From Cyclobacteriaceae bacterium HetDA_MAG_MS6 (GTDB lineage: Bacteria; Bacteroidota; Bacteroidia; Cytophagales; Cyclobacteriaceae): a stretch of DNA of 39,584 bases. Shown piece by piece: positions 16,790 to 26,355 of the stretch; positions within the stretch are counted from its first letter, which is position 1; every line of letters begins with the position of its first letter. The translations under genes and the position numbers were made by a program. The notes under the pieces were generated by a model that saw nothing but the letters and a program-made list of their open reading frames with translations, made no database searches and was not told the DNA's origin. Where the stretch lies: the NCBI GenBank assembly GCA_019192485.1, contig JAHCMJ010000005.1:1-39584 (forward strand), given 5' to 3'.

Positions 16790-17461
16790 TCAAGAGGGCT
16801 TTCTGGCCCTTACCATTTCTTTTTTTCCCATAGCTCCTGGTAGTGATTCCACCTCAAAGCCTGTGGCTAGGAGGTTTCGTTTAAACTGTCCTTGTGCGCA
16901 ATAGGTGACGAGTATTCCTCCAGTCGCCAGGCTCCGGTAACATTTCTGGATATTGGGGAGGCTCCAAACCGCTGCTTGCTTGGAGGGTGCGAAAGCATCG
17001 AAAAATATTACATCGAAATTTTTCTCAGGTTGATAACTTTCCAACGTCTCCTGTCTTTTCAGAAATTGGAAATGCTCAAAGTCATGCCTGACATCCCAAG
17101 AGTGATCATGAAGTGCTTGCAATGCCTTTGACCATCTCGGCTGATCGCTGAAGTAATTGAGTTGCTGATAGATTTCCGGTGGTATAGGGTAGGGTTCAAG
17201 TGTTTCAAACTCTAAATTGACCATCCTTTGCTGTGCAAACTGATAAGCCAAAACAGCATTTAACCCAGTTCCAAAACCTATCTCAAGAATAGAAATTTTT
17301 TCTCTCTCATGATATAGGTATTCAAGCCCCGATTCAATAAAGACCTGTACCGATTCCCCCATTGCTCCGCGCCATGAATGATAAGTTTCATTGAGAGCTA
17401 CATTGAGGAGGGTATGTGACCCATCATCAGTTTTGATGATCTTCAGATTTTTTGAGTCCAT
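16790..17461 (-). CDS. mnmD: tRNA (mnm5s2U34)-methyltransferase MnmD
   Basis: SAM-dependent methylation of the aminomethyl group at the wobble uridine, completing mnm5s2U in tRNAs for Lys, Glu and Gln. It corresponds to the N-terminal half of E. coli MnmC. The SAM loop EIGFGTGLN is at residues 60-68, and FFDAFAPSKQAAVW near residue 151 is the family's catalytic-site motif. No FAD oxidase (MnmC2) domain is attached, as is usual in Bacteroidota. Length 223 is normal. Its ATG overlaps the murF-alr stop by one base (TAATG), so it is the last gene of the usp-GNAT-murF/alr operon. Confidence 0.92.
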   Translation of the reverse strand: MDSKNLKIIKTDDGSHTLLNVALNETYHSWRGAMGESVQVFIESGLEYLYHEREKISILEIGFGTGLNAVLAYQFAQQRMVNLEFETLEPYPIPPEIYQQLNYFSDQPRWSKALQALHDHSWDVRHDFEHFQFLKRQETLESYQPEKNFDVIFFDAFAPSKQAAVWSLPNIQKCYRSLATGGILVTYCAQGQFKRNLLATGFEVESLPGAMGKKEMVRARKPS

Positions 17462-19866
17462 TATTCAGAAATATATACGCGCTTGACTCGGTGACTGATA
17501 CTGGTCAGAATCTCATAGGGAATAGTTTCAGCCCAACCCGCTAGGTCCTGTATGCTCGGGGAATGCCCAAAAACCTCTACTAAGTCTCCTTCCTTGGCCT
17601 CTTGCCCAGTGACATCGATCATAGTCATATCCATGCAGATATTACCGATTGTAGGTACGAGTTGTTCATGCAGGTTTACCTTACCTTGGCCATTGCCAAA
17701 TACGCGGAGATATCCATCAGCATACCCGATGGGTATGACAGCCAACTCCATGTCTCGCTGAGCTTTTCCACTACGAGAGTAGCCTATAGATTCACCTTTT
17801 TTTACTTGCTTGATCTGCGAGATATGCGTCTTCAAACTACTGATGGGGTCAAGTAACCTTTGAGAGGAGGAGTCAAACCCATACAGGCCGATACCAAGCC
17901 TGACCATGTCAAAATGGTATTTAGGCCAGCGGATGATACCAACGGAGTTCACCGCATGTTTGATAGGTTGATAACCTATGGCTCCAGCGATTTTATCATA
18001 GCATCTATCAAACAGGTCTGCTTGTTTCCTGGTAAATTGATCTTCGCCTGGATCGTCGGCACTGGAAAAATGGGTAAAAATACTGGCGATTTTTAGCTTG
18101 GATGCAGAATTGACCAGGGAAACAAGTTCGTCAAGCTCTTGCTCTCGAAAACCCAGACGATTCATTCCAGACTCTATTTTGAGATGTATTGGCACCTCTA
18201 TTTGAAGGCTTAGTAGTTCTCGGAGTCCGGCGATATTAAAAATCTCTGGTTCGAGATTGTACCGCTCCAGGGTCTTAAAAGTGGAAACTGGCGGGTTCAT
18301 AATCATGATAGGTAGCTTGATACCAGCATTCCGCAGCTCAATAGCTTCATCTGCGTAGGCCACTCCTAGATAATCAATATTGTGGAACTGCAATAGGTTA
18401 GCGATTTCCCTGCTGCCACCTCCGTAGCCGAAGGCCTTCACCATGACCATTATCCTGGTGTTGGATTCTATCAGGCTCTTATATTGGTTCAGGTTTCTGA
18501 TAAGGGCCTGGAAGTTTACCTCTAGGATGGTGCGATGCTGCTTTTCCTCCAAGGCGGCAACAACTTTTTCAAACTCAAAATTTCGAGCTCCTTTGATGAG
18601 TATCGTTTCCTTATAGAACTCCGGCAGATTTTTCAAAAGGGAGTCAGTGTCGGGAAACGATTGATTTGGGACAGCAAATGAATACTTCGAGATAAATGCC
18701 CCAACGCCGATAAGTCTATCTATTTTGCTGTGAACCAGCATTTCATCAAACTTCTGGTAAAGGACTTGCTCTGTTTCTCCAGTTTGCAAAAAATCAGATA
18801 CAATGACGGTTTTCGACGTATTGCCCGATTGGCTGCGCAAAAAATCCAGCGCTACAGACAAACCTTGTAGGTCATTATTGTAGCTGTCATCAACCAATTG
18901 ACACTGATTGATACCACTTTTTAGCGTTAGTCTCATATCAAGAGGCTGTATCATATCCAGACCTCTTTGTATTTCTTCCTGTCGTAATCCAAGCAAAATG
19001 GCTGCGGTGATGGCATGCAATATGTTTTCCACAGATGATTGGAAAGCTGACGGAAGAATGAATTTTGCTGTTTTGCATTGAAAAGATGCCAGGCAATGAT
19101 TGCTATCTATCTGATAATAAAAATCTGCGTCTTGATCTTGGGTTGACCACCGTATTATTTCTGAGGGATTTGATTTTTCTAAAGTTTGCACAACAGTTTT
19201 ATGCTCTGCTCTGCAGATCACCTGTTTGCAGCCCCCGAAAAGAGCAGATTTTTCAATTGCTTTCTGCTTACGGTTCTCAAATCCCTGATCATGTGCTGGG
19301 CCGATATTGGTGAAGATCCCAATATCAGGTCTGATGACTTGTGCCAGCTGATGCATTTCACCGGTAGTTGAAATACCCGCTTCGAATATGCCTATCTCGT
19401 GGTGGATGTTCATTTCCCATACAGATAGAGGCACACCTATTTGAGAGTTATAGCTGCCAGGACTTTTGACAACATGGCGTTTTTGCGTCAGTAACGTACC
19501 CAGCCATTCTTTAACTGTCGTCTTGCCATTGCTGCCTGTGATGGCGATAACAGGGTATTGGAACGCTTGGCGGTGATGAGCTGCGATCTCCTGTAATGCC
19601 ACCACACTAGATTTCACTTGAAAAACATCTGCACCCGGAAAAGACTGGATATCTACAGATCGGTCAATGATAAACTGGCGAATACCTTTCTCATAAGCAT
19701 CATTTATGTAGTCATGACCATCACGGTTAGCGCCTCTAATAGCAAAAAACAGTGTTTTAGCAGGAACTCTCACTAACCTGGAATCTGTGGAGAGATATTC
19801 AAATGAGTGTTTGGCACCTGTCAATAGCTGACCCGATAAGATTTCTTTGAGCGTATGGAATCGCAT
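17461..19866 (-). CDS. Bifunctional MurF ligase / alanine racemase
   Basis: Two cell-wall enzymes in one 801-residue chain. The N-terminal part (about 1-435) is MurF, which joins D-Ala-D-Ala to UDP-MurNAc-tripeptide; its ATP loop GSNGKTT is at 111-117. The C-terminal part (about 440-801) is a fold-type III, PLP-dependent alanine racemase making D-Ala. The PLP-binding Lys is K477 in MVKAFGYGGGS, and IGYSRSGKA carries the second catalytic Tyr. This fusion is known in Bacteroidota and couples D-Ala supply to its use. It lies four bases after the GNAT gene and overlaps mnmD by one base. Confidence 0.93.
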   Translation of the reverse strand: MRFHTLKEILSGQLLTGAKHSFEYLSTDSRLVRVPAKTLFFAIRGANRDGHDYINDAYEKGIRQFIIDRSVDIQSFPGADVFQVKSSVVALQEIAAHHRQAFQYPVIAITGSNGKTTVKEWLGTLLTQKRHVVKSPGSYNSQIGVPLSVWEMNIHHEIGIFEAGISTTGEMHQLAQVIRPDIGIFTNIGPAHDQGFENRKQKAIEKSALFGGCKQVICRAEHKTVVQTLEKSNPSEIIRWSTQDQDADFYYQIDSNHCLASFQCKTAKFILPSAFQSSVENILHAITAAILLGLRQEEIQRGLDMIQPLDMRLTLKSGINQCQLVDDSYNNDLQGLSVALDFLRSQSGNTSKTVIVSDFLQTGETEQVLYQKFDEMLVHSKIDRLIGVGAFISKYSFAVPNQSFPDTDSLLKNLPEFYKETILIKGARNFEFEKVVAALEEKQHRTILEVNFQALIRNLNQYKSLIESNTRIMVMVKAFGYGGGSREIANLLQFHNIDYLGVAYADEAIELRNAGIKLPIMIMNPPVSTFKTLERYNLEPEIFNIAGLRELLSLQIEVPIHLKIESGMNRLGFREQELDELVSLVNSASKLKIASIFTHFSSADDPGEDQFTRKQADLFDRCYDKIAGAIGYQPIKHAVNSVGIIRWPKYHFDMVRLGIGLYGFDSSSQRLLDPISSLKTHISQIKQVKKGESIGYSRSGKAQRDMELAVIPIGYADGYLRVFGNGQGKVNLHEQLVPTIGNICMDMTMIDVTGQEAKEGDLVEVFGHSPSIQDLAGWAETIPYEILTSISHRVKRVYISE

Positions 19867-19870
19867 GACT

Positions 19871-20716
19871 CTAAATTATGAATTCCATCTCATACTGGTC
19901 CAGTTGGTTTTCAAAGCCACAGGTTGTGAGATAGGAGTGAATGTCTCCTGCTGTTTCAGGAATATTGAGAATGGTCAAAGGCATATTGCCAACTAAGTGC
20001 TGGACCTTTCCTAATAATGCCATTAGTACTTCTGCTGGTTGCGATGATTCTATTCCTATTTGCGAGATACGTCCTGTTTTTGGCTGAAACAAAACATATC
20101 CAACCACATCTTCCCTAGATATAGCTTCTAACAAGACCTCATGATCTTGAGAAGTGAGGACATGGTCATTTGAGTCTACGAAGAGCGCGTCATAGTTTTT
20201 AATTGATTCATATTTCTGGGGCATCCACGATTCACAATGCTGGATTTTGATATTCGAGGATTCTGAGGGCGAATAGATGTCACCTGACTTGTAGCACTTG
20301 ACTCTTTGCAAGATCCGATAGCCCATTTTTTTGTACAACTTGATGGCTTTCTCATTGGTGGTGATCACTTCCAGTACGATCCGTTGTGCAAATTGAGGCA
20401 GAACCTCCGACAGCATCAGGTCATGAATATCAGCAATAATCCTTTGTCCTCTGGCTTTTGGTATCACACCTGTACCTCCATTGTAAAGTGTGTTTTTGCC
20501 GCGATATAGGTTTTTGGCATGAAGAAGGAAAGCTATTGGTTTTTCGTCCTGCCAGGCCAGGTATGAAAATCTGTCTTGGATTCTGAGTTTCCTGAATAAC
20601 CTGCCATAAAACTGGTCCAAAGTTGGACGCATTGGAACCTCATAGTCTGAAAATGCCGCTATGAAGCAGCTGTGCAATGCCTCTAGATCAGATGACTGAA
20701 ATGGACGGATGTCCAT
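19871..20716 (-). CDS. GNAT-family N-acetyltransferase
   Basis: A 281-residue acetyltransferase. The first ~150 residues form a GNAT domain: MDIRPFQSSDLEALHSCF starts strand 1, GTGVIPKARGQRI (82-94) is the acetyl-CoA pyrophosphate-binding motif A, and VITTNEKAIKLYKKMGYRIL (about 117-136) is motif B. The remainder (150-281) looks like a second, degenerate GNAT-like domain without a clear acetyl-CoA loop. The substrate is unknown. Its ATG overlaps the usp stop by one base, and murF-alr follows after four bases. Confidence 0.85.
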   Translation of the reverse strand: MDIRPFQSSDLEALHSCFIAAFSDYEVPMRPTLDQFYGRLFRKLRIQDRFSYLAWQDEKPIAFLLHAKNLYRGKNTLYNGGTGVIPKARGQRIIADIHDLMLSEVLPQFAQRIVLEVITTNEKAIKLYKKMGYRILQRVKCYKSGDIYSPSESSNIKIQHCESWMPQKYESIKNYDALFVDSNDHVLTSQDHEVLLEAISREDVVGYVLFQPKTGRISQIGIESSQPAEVLMALLGKVQHLVGNMPLTILNIPETAGDIHSYLTTCGFENQLDQYEMEFII

Positions 20717-21552
20717 CAGTCTTCATGAAAAGCTAATAGTGGGATTTTGATATCAATGGCAACGGATTTTGTGATTGATCGCCTAAACAGTCGTTCAAAT
20801 AGATTGTGTTTTCTAGGTAGCATAGCAAGGGTGTCTAGCTGATGAGTCCCTGAAAACTCCATAATACCTTTCGCGATTGATTTGTACTCAATAGTACGTA
20901 CCGATGAAGGGATATCAGAAAGCTGGTCACAGATTTCCTCAACTTCTCGTTGCTCTTTGAGGCTAATTTTACTGGCATCGTCAATGACATGGAAGACCAG
21001 AACTTCCGAATCAAAGGTTTTCGCAAACCAATTGAGGATATCCAATGTTCCATACCCCTCAATTTTCGAGAAATCTGAGGCGAACCCTATTCTTTTGGGG
21101 TTGAAATCCTTATAGTTCTCCGGAATAACAAGAACAGGCACATTGGACGAACCAATAATATCTGTGGCGTGAGTGCCCAAAAGATGTTCCATTTCTTCAT
21201 GCTCCTCTCTGGTACCCATGATGATCAAATCAATGTCTTTGGTTTCGGCCTCCGTGTAAATAGCATCAGTTAGATAAGATACAAATCGATCGGCATCATG
21301 AGGGACATCTTTCAATTCAATGAGTTCTGACTCTAATTCATCAAATGATAGTTTGACTTGTGCCTCGTAGTCTCCAACGATGCTTTCGATCAGGCTGCCA
21401 CCGGCGAGGTCCGGATGTGGGGTGTGGACATGCACGGCATTGACCATGTGTATCTTGGCACCAACTTTTTTAGCAACGGCAATTGCTATCTTGAGGGCGT
21501 TCTTAGAACAACTGCTAAAATCGACTGGTACGAGAATATTTTTGACCTCCAT
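20716..21552 (-). CDS. Tandem universal stress protein (UspA family)
   Basis: Two UspA domains in tandem (about 1-145 and 150-278). The first begins KNILVPVDFSSCSKNALKIA and carries IIMGTREEHEEMEHLLGTHATDIIG, close to the GxxG-9-GS/T ATP-binding loop though partly altered. The second begins PKRIGFASDFSKIEGYGTL and has a degenerate nucleotide site. Tandem Usps are common in Bacteroidota and respond to starvation or membrane stress. This is the first gene of the minus-strand unit that continues into GNAT, murF-alr and mnmD, and is divergent from ppk1 across a 123-base gap. Confidence 0.88.
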   Translation of the reverse strand: MEVKNILVPVDFSSCSKNALKIAIAVAKKVGAKIHMVNAVHVHTPHPDLAGGSLIESIVGDYEAQVKLSFDELESELIELKDVPHDADRFVSYLTDAIYTEAETKDIDLIIMGTREEHEEMEHLLGTHATDIIGSSNVPVLVIPENYKDFNPKRIGFASDFSKIEGYGTLDILNWFAKTFDSEVLVFHVIDDASKISLKEQREVEEICDQLSDIPSSVRTIEYKSIAKGIMEFSGTHQLDTLAMLPRKHNLFERLFRRSITKSVAIDIKIPLLAFHED

Positions 21553-21675
21553 TTTTGGGTAGTTTCTACTTTCATAAAAATAGCCTTAACTGAAAATATT
21601 TCCTAAAGATTTTGGTTTAGCGAAACACTTATCGCAATTTGATTTAAAATACATCGAAACAAACCGGATAGGAAC

Positions 21676-23706
21676 ATGCAAACGCCTCTATTTGATCGAG
21701 ATCTGAGTTGGTTGTCCTTCAATTATCGCGTCCTGCTAGAAGCCCAAAATCCGGAAGTTCCTCTACTGGAGAGATTGCGTTTTGCTGCTATATATTCATC
21801 AAACCTTGATGAATTTTTCAGAGTACGAGTAGCTGATATCCGATCTATCGAGTTGGTAGACAAAAAGAAGATCAATGATCAGTTGGACCTCGACCCAAGC
21901 GGTTTGCTACATGACATTCATGAGGAGGTCAAGCGACAATTAGAAGAATACGGTAGGACGCTTGTCCAAATACTCAAAGCCTTAAAGTCGGAAGGGATCG
22001 AAATCCTTCAGGATCCAAAACGTTTTTCGGCTGCCCAAAAAGCCTCTATGCTTCACTTCTTTAAGACGAAAATCTTGTCATTTTTGCGGCCCGTCTTTTT
22101 TGAGGAGAATATTGAGCATGTATTTCTTGATAATCAAGCATTGTATTTGGCGATCACATTGAGTAATGGCGAGAACACGAGACATGCATACCTAAACATT
22201 CCATCAGCCAATCTGCCCCGTTTTATGATCCTACCTTCATCCAAAGAAGGGCATTTTCCATTTGTATTTCTAGACGATATAGTTCGTGAACACCTTGACT
22301 TGGTTTTTCCAGGGCATGAGATTGTTGAGTGCAAGAGTATCAAGCTCAATAAGGACGCTGATCTACATATAGAAGATGAATACAGCGGAGACCTTGTGGA
22401 GAAGATCGAGAAGCAGATCAGTAAGCGAAACCTGGGGCGACCATCCAGATTCCTATATGACCAGACGATGTCTGAGGATCTTTTGAAACGGCTGAAGAAG
22501 GCCTTTTACCTGAAAAAGGCAGATTTGGTTGCCGGTGGCCGCTATCATAATCTCAACGACTTCTTTCAGATCACCAATCCTGTAGGCAAAACGCACTTGG
22601 AATATGCGAAACTAGAGCCCGTAAATCATAAAGAGATAGACAGTCATCGTTCCGTATTTGAGGCTATCGATGAGGCTGATCGCATGCTACATTTCCCTTA
22701 TCAATCTTATGATTATGTCTTGCAATTTTTCAATGAGGCGGCCATTGATCCAAGCGTCAAGGAGATTAACGTCACCTTTTATCGAATGGCCAATGATTCC
22801 CTAATTGGTGAAGCACTGATCAGTGCTGCACGAAATGGCAAAAAGGTGGTCGTTTTTATGGAGCTAAAAGCCAGGTTTGACGAAGCCAATAACCTGCAAT
22901 GGGCAGTGAGGATGAAGGAAGCTGGTATTAGGATCGTCTACAGTATGCCGGGCCTCAAGGTGCATGCGAAGGTGGCTTTAGTCAGAAAAAAGATTGGCGA
23001 AGACAAACGTTATTATGGGTTTTTCGGTACCGGCAACCTCAATGAAAAGACAGCTAAGATTTACTGTGATCATGGTTTACTGACCGCAAATCAGGAGATG
23101 AACAGGGAGTTGGCTCAGGTATTCAAGTTTCTTCATAAGAGAAAAAAGCCATCTGCATTCGAGCGATTGATTGTCTCCCAATTTGGAGCTGTGGAGGCCT
23201 TCCAAGCTTTAATGGATCATGAAATTGACAGGGCCAAAAAGGGAAAACCAGCGAAAATGATCTTGAAGGTCAACAACCTGGAAGAGGCCAATATGATCAA
23301 TAAGATATATGAAGCAGCAGCTGCTGGCGTAGATGTCACGCTATTAGTACGTAGTATCTGCTGTATTGTACCTGGCACTCATGGGATCAGGGTATTGCGA
23401 TTAGTAGATCGATATCTTGAGCATGCCCGTGTGTTTTATTTTTATCGCGACGGACAAGAGCAGGTATTCCTGGGGTCATCTGATTGGATGACACGCAATC
23501 TTCATCGTCGTGTGGAGGTGACTTTTCCCGTTGTAGATCAAAAGCTTCGACAGCAGATCCTGGAGATCATTCGATTGCAGATTGCCGACAATACTAAGCT
23601 TTCGGAGTTGTCTCCGGCTATGGAAAACTCGCCAGCAGCCTCGAAGAAGGTTAAGGTGAATGCCCAACTAAGCACTTATCACCATGTTGCTCAGTGGCAC
23701 AAATGA
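21676..23706 (+). CDS. ppk1: Polyphosphate kinase 1
   Basis: Reversibly transfers the gamma-phosphate of ATP onto polyphosphate. The N-terminal domain begins FDRDLSWLSFNYRVLLEA and includes SSNLDEFFRVR, typical of PPK1. The two catalytic histidines fall at H430 (LKVHAKVALV) and H583 (YLEHARVFYF), and TGNLNEKTAKIYCDHGLLT near residue 452 is the phospholipase-D-like core motif. Length 676 is normal. It is divergent from usp and ends three bases from the convergent HD-PycTM gene; no exopolyphosphatase is adjacent. Confidence 0.95.
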   Translation: MQTPLFDRDLSWLSFNYRVLLEAQNPEVPLLERLRFAAIYSSNLDEFFRVRVADIRSIELVDKKKINDQLDLDPSGLLHDIHEEVKRQLEEYGRTLVQILKALKSEGIEILQDPKRFSAAQKASMLHFFKTKILSFLRPVFFEENIEHVFLDNQALYLAITLSNGENTRHAYLNIPSANLPRFMILPSSKEGHFPFVFLDDIVREHLDLVFPGHEIVECKSIKLNKDADLHIEDEYSGDLVEKIEKQISKRNLGRPSRFLYDQTMSEDLLKRLKKAFYLKKADLVAGGRYHNLNDFFQITNPVGKTHLEYAKLEPVNHKEIDSHRSVFEAIDEADRMLHFPYQSYDYVLQFFNEAAIDPSVKEINVTFYRMANDSLIGEALISAARNGKKVVVFMELKARFDEANNLQWAVRMKEAGIRIVYSMPGLKVHAKVALVRKKIGEDKRYYGFFGTGNLNEKTAKIYCDHGLLTANQEMNRELAQVFKFLHKRKKPSAFERLIVSQFGAVEAFQALMDHEIDRAKKGKPAKMILKVNNLEEANMINKIYEAAAAGVDVTLLVRSICCIVPGTHGIRVLRLVDRYLEHARVFYFYRDGQEQVFLGSSDWMTRNLHRRVEVTFPVVDQKLRQQILEIIRLQIADNTKLSELSPAMENSPAASKKVKVNAQLSTYHHVAQWHK

Positions 23707-23709
23707 TTG

Positions 23710-24930
23710 TCAGTAAGGATAAGGTGCTTTAAAGAAGACTTCAGCAATGACAAATGATAAGATCGAGATCACAAAACCAAACATGAATACCGTGTAGCTG
23801 ATCCGTAGCAATTTGTATTTCTTCCCAAGTACGACTCCCAAGAAATAAATATCTCGTATCAGGCTGGAGTATAGGTAGTTAGCATCCTTCAGCATTTCCT
23901 TCATACCCCATTCATAATCAGGGAGGTCCATTGAGTGAAAGTTGCCGAAAAAGAGGAGGTTGGTTTTTTTCTGATGGATATCATCCCTGGTAAATTTCCC
24001 GCGGCTCACATTGGGTCTGGTGGCCAGGATAGCAAATACAATTGTAATCAGGCAGACTATGGTCATGATCAATGAGGGTATCATTAAGTGGGGGTATTCC
24101 TCAAGTTTCCTTAAGATAACTGAGACCAACACGGATAAAATGATTGAGTTAATGGAGATCATAATGTTGGCCTTGTTGTCAGCCATACCACTCAAATCCA
24201 GGTGATTTTTAGAGGTCAGTCGAAACATCGTTTCTATTCCGCGTGTCGGAGTCAGCTCCTTGGTCTTTTGTAGCTTCAGTTGGAGTTCCTCTATTTTTCG
24301 CTGAAGTTTCTCCGATTCCTTGCCGCCCTTCATCTCTTTAAGTTTCTTCTCCACTTCTTTCAGATTTTCTTGTTCTTTTTCTCCAAAGGTCTTCTGAGCA
24401 TATTCGGTAAAAAATTGATGTTCTCCAATGAAAGTTTGGTTCATTTTCATCCACTGCTTTTTGGAGATTTTTTCACCTTGGGTGTGGCTCATTTCTTTGT
24501 GTAGCAGATTCGATTTCTCAAAGTAGTCCTCGGTACCCAGGTGCATCAGGTCAGCATCGCAGATCACTTGTTCCATCAGGTTTTGAGGATTTTGAGGCAT
24601 GGTTGTAGCCAGGATACAGGCTTTTACCTGATCTGCTTTTTCTGATGCATAATGATGTTTGTCCAGAAAGGCTAAAGCCATTTCCGCACTTCGTTCCTCA
24701 TGAGCTTCCATGGTTTCGGAATAGCCCAGGTCGTGAAACCACCCCGCAACAGTTGCGATTTCCAATTGCTCGTCAGTAAGTCCCGATTCTTTTCCAATCA
24801 GCTCGACAGCTTCTACAACTCCAATCGTATGCTCCAGGGAGTGATACAGGATTTCCTCAGGGAGTTTTGTAGATAAGATATCCTTGGCATATGCCTGTGA
24901 GAGATCGACAATAGAAGAGCTTTTAGCCAT
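23710..24930 (-). CDS. HD phosphohydrolase fused to a Pycsar-type (PycTM) membrane domain
   Basis: Residues 1-180 form an HD domain: H30/H34 (YHSLEHT), H66-D67 (GWFHDLGY), H77 and D125/D127 (VICDADLMH) are the expected metal ligands for hydrolysing a nucleotide or other phosphoester. Residues about 184-226 are a Lys/Glu-rich coiled coil. Residues 232-406 match the PycTM family (formerly DUF5706): FRLTSKNHLDLSGMADNKAN leads into transmembrane helices at about 258-276, 283-304 and 379-400. In Pycsar defence such membrane domains respond to cCMP or cUMP and damage the inner membrane. Here no cyclase is adjacent, and the HD domain may degrade or sense the ligand. It converges on ppk1 with a 3-base gap. 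Domain calls are firm; the function is inferred. Confidence 0.82.
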   Translation of the reverse strand: MAKSSSIVDLSQAYAKDILSTKLPEEILYHSLEHTIGVVEAVELIGKESGLTDEQLEIATVAGWFHDLGYSETMEAHEERSAEMALAFLDKHHYASEKADQVKACILATTMPQNPQNLMEQVICDADLMHLGTEDYFEKSNLLHKEMSHTQGEKISKKQWMKMNQTFIGEHQFFTEYAQKTFGEKEQENLKEVEKKLKEMKGGKESEKLQRKIEELQLKLQKTKELTPTRGIETMFRLTSKNHLDLSGMADNKANIMISINSIILSVLVSVILRKLEEYPHLMIPSLIMTIVCLITIVFAILATRPNVSRGKFTRDDIHQKKTNLLFFGNFHSMDLPDYEWGMKEMLKDANYLYSSLIRDIYFLGVVLGKKYKLLRISYTVFMFGFVISILSFVIAEVFFKAPYPY

Positions 24931-25078
24931 TTTATGGAAATTGAAGTGATCAATCTACCAAAAAAATGACAATCCTGCTATTACGGTTTCAGACACAGAT
25001 CGAATTAATGGACATTGGGTGAATCGATCCAAGGAAATCCACGTAAATTAGAACAGCTTTTTGACCACTTTCTGTTAG

Positions 25079-26011
25079 ATGATGTTAACCATTTTTACGT
25101 ACCTCTCAAAATTGTCTTTGGCCTTTGTGCTTTTCTGGCCGTTGCTACCTACGACAGGTTGCAGCAGTCCAGGTTTCGGTACTCAGGCAGATAGCCTGTT
25201 CCTGGTTTTGGACAATGCCGAAACCTATTACAATCTCAAGAAACCTGACCAAAAGTACTTTCTTCCCTATGTGTTGTCTGAAATTTCCGGGCTCGACTAT
25301 ATCGGCGAAGATCAGGTGATTTGCGTAGAAGACGAGGGTGGCAAAGCTTACATTTACGATTTCAAAGCGCGGAACATTGTGCATTCTATCGCATTTGCCA
25401 AGCCTGGAGATTACGAAGGAGTAGAGATGATTGGCGATGAAGTCTTTGTGCTGGAGAGCGATGGGGATGTTTATCGCTTTACCTATACGAGCGAAAAAAA
25501 GAGCAAAAGCAAAAAATACGAAACAGACCTGACCCGGGAAAACGACACGGAAGGACTTGGCTTTGATCCCGTCAACAATATGCTGCTGATCGCATGTAAA
25601 GAAGAGGGTGAAGTAGATAAAAATAAAGTTAAGGGGAAAGCAATCTATGCATTTGATCAAGAAGATGAGAAGCTCAAGCGCAAACCACGATTCAACATTA
25701 CTAATAAGGATTTGGTCAAATTTTTTGAGTCACATAAGGATCGATCTTACGAAGCAGAAAGATTAAAGTTTGAACCCTCCGGCATTGCTTACCATCCGAT
25801 AGAGAAAGCGTTTTATCTGCTGGCTTCAGTAGGTAAGTTGCTCGTCGTTTTAGATCAGCAAGGCAACATCAAAACTACTTACCCTATATCTCCCAGAATA
25901 CTTAATCAGCCAGAAGGTATTTGCTTTGCTCCGAATGGGGATATGTACATCAGTTCAGAAGGTGAGGGCGATCGTGGGTACATTATGAAATTTGTCATGC
26001 GACGAAAATGA
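25079..26011 (+). CDS. SdiA-regulated-domain lipoprotein (beta-propeller-like)
   Basis: A 310-residue exported protein with a hydrophobic N-terminus ending PTTGCSS, a plausible though imperfect lipobox. The mature part consists of repeated propeller blades: LSEISGLDYIGEDQVICVEDEGGKAYIYDF, DYEGVEMIGDEVFVLESDGDVYRF, NDTEGLGFDPVNNMLLIACKE, PSGIAYHPIEKAFYLLAS and QPEGICFAPNGDMYISSEG. This matches the SdiA-regulated (YjiK-like) family. These share a fold with phytase-like propellers, but their activity is unsettled. Its stop overlaps the next small gene by four bases, suggesting one transcript. Confidence 0.75.
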   Translation: MMLTIFTYLSKLSLAFVLFWPLLPTTGCSSPGFGTQADSLFLVLDNAETYYNLKKPDQKYFLPYVLSEISGLDYIGEDQVICVEDEGGKAYIYDFKARNIVHSIAFAKPGDYEGVEMIGDEVFVLESDGDVYRFTYTSEKKSKSKKYETDLTRENDTEGLGFDPVNNMLLIACKEEGEVDKNKVKGKAIYAFDQEDEKLKRKPRFNITNKDLVKFFESHKDRSYEAERLKFEPSGIAYHPIEKAFYLLASVGKLLVVLDQQGNIKTTYPISPRILNQPEGICFAPNGDMYISSEGEGDRGYIMKFVMRRK

Positions 26012-26259
26012 CTTGTTCAATTACGCATAAGATATGCTTTGATAACCAGGAAATGGCAGAGGAGGCATTGATTCAAAATCATGGGAGGCATCATTATGCC
26101 AGAGGCCAGGGACCTGTCAACTTCTATCGATGCGATCATTGTGGCACTTTTCACTTCACTTCAAAAGGACCTGCTCATCCTAAGCTATCTGATCCTGAGG
26201 TGCAAAAAAGGATTAAGTTGGAGCGGGAAGCCAATGATTGGTCAAGCAGGCTTCGTTGA
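26008..26259 (+). CDS. Small zinc-ribbon-like protein
   Basis: An 83-residue protein starting inside the stop of the previous gene (ATGA overlap). YRCDHCGTFHFTSKG in the middle gives CxxC plus nearby histidines (H28, H29, H51), compatible with a single zinc-binding knuckle; an N-terminal Cys3 and Cys10 could add ligands. The Gln/His-rich HGRHHYARGQGPVNF stretch precedes it. Similar small orphan proteins occur across Bacteroidota without a known role. Translational coupling argues it is real. A longer frame covering 26081-26359 overlaps it but has no family-like features. Confidence 0.6.
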   Translation: MTCSITHKICFDNQEMAEEALIQNHGRHHYARGQGPVNFYRCDHCGTFHFTSKGPAHPKLSDPEVQKRIKLEREANDWSSRLR

Positions 26260-26355
26260 TGTTTGCCTTAAAATTGAAGTTTCTTATCCGCCGCAGTTGG
26301 TCATTTGTAGCCTCCAGGTAACCAAAACCGGCAGTTTTTTCGTTCTTACTCACCA

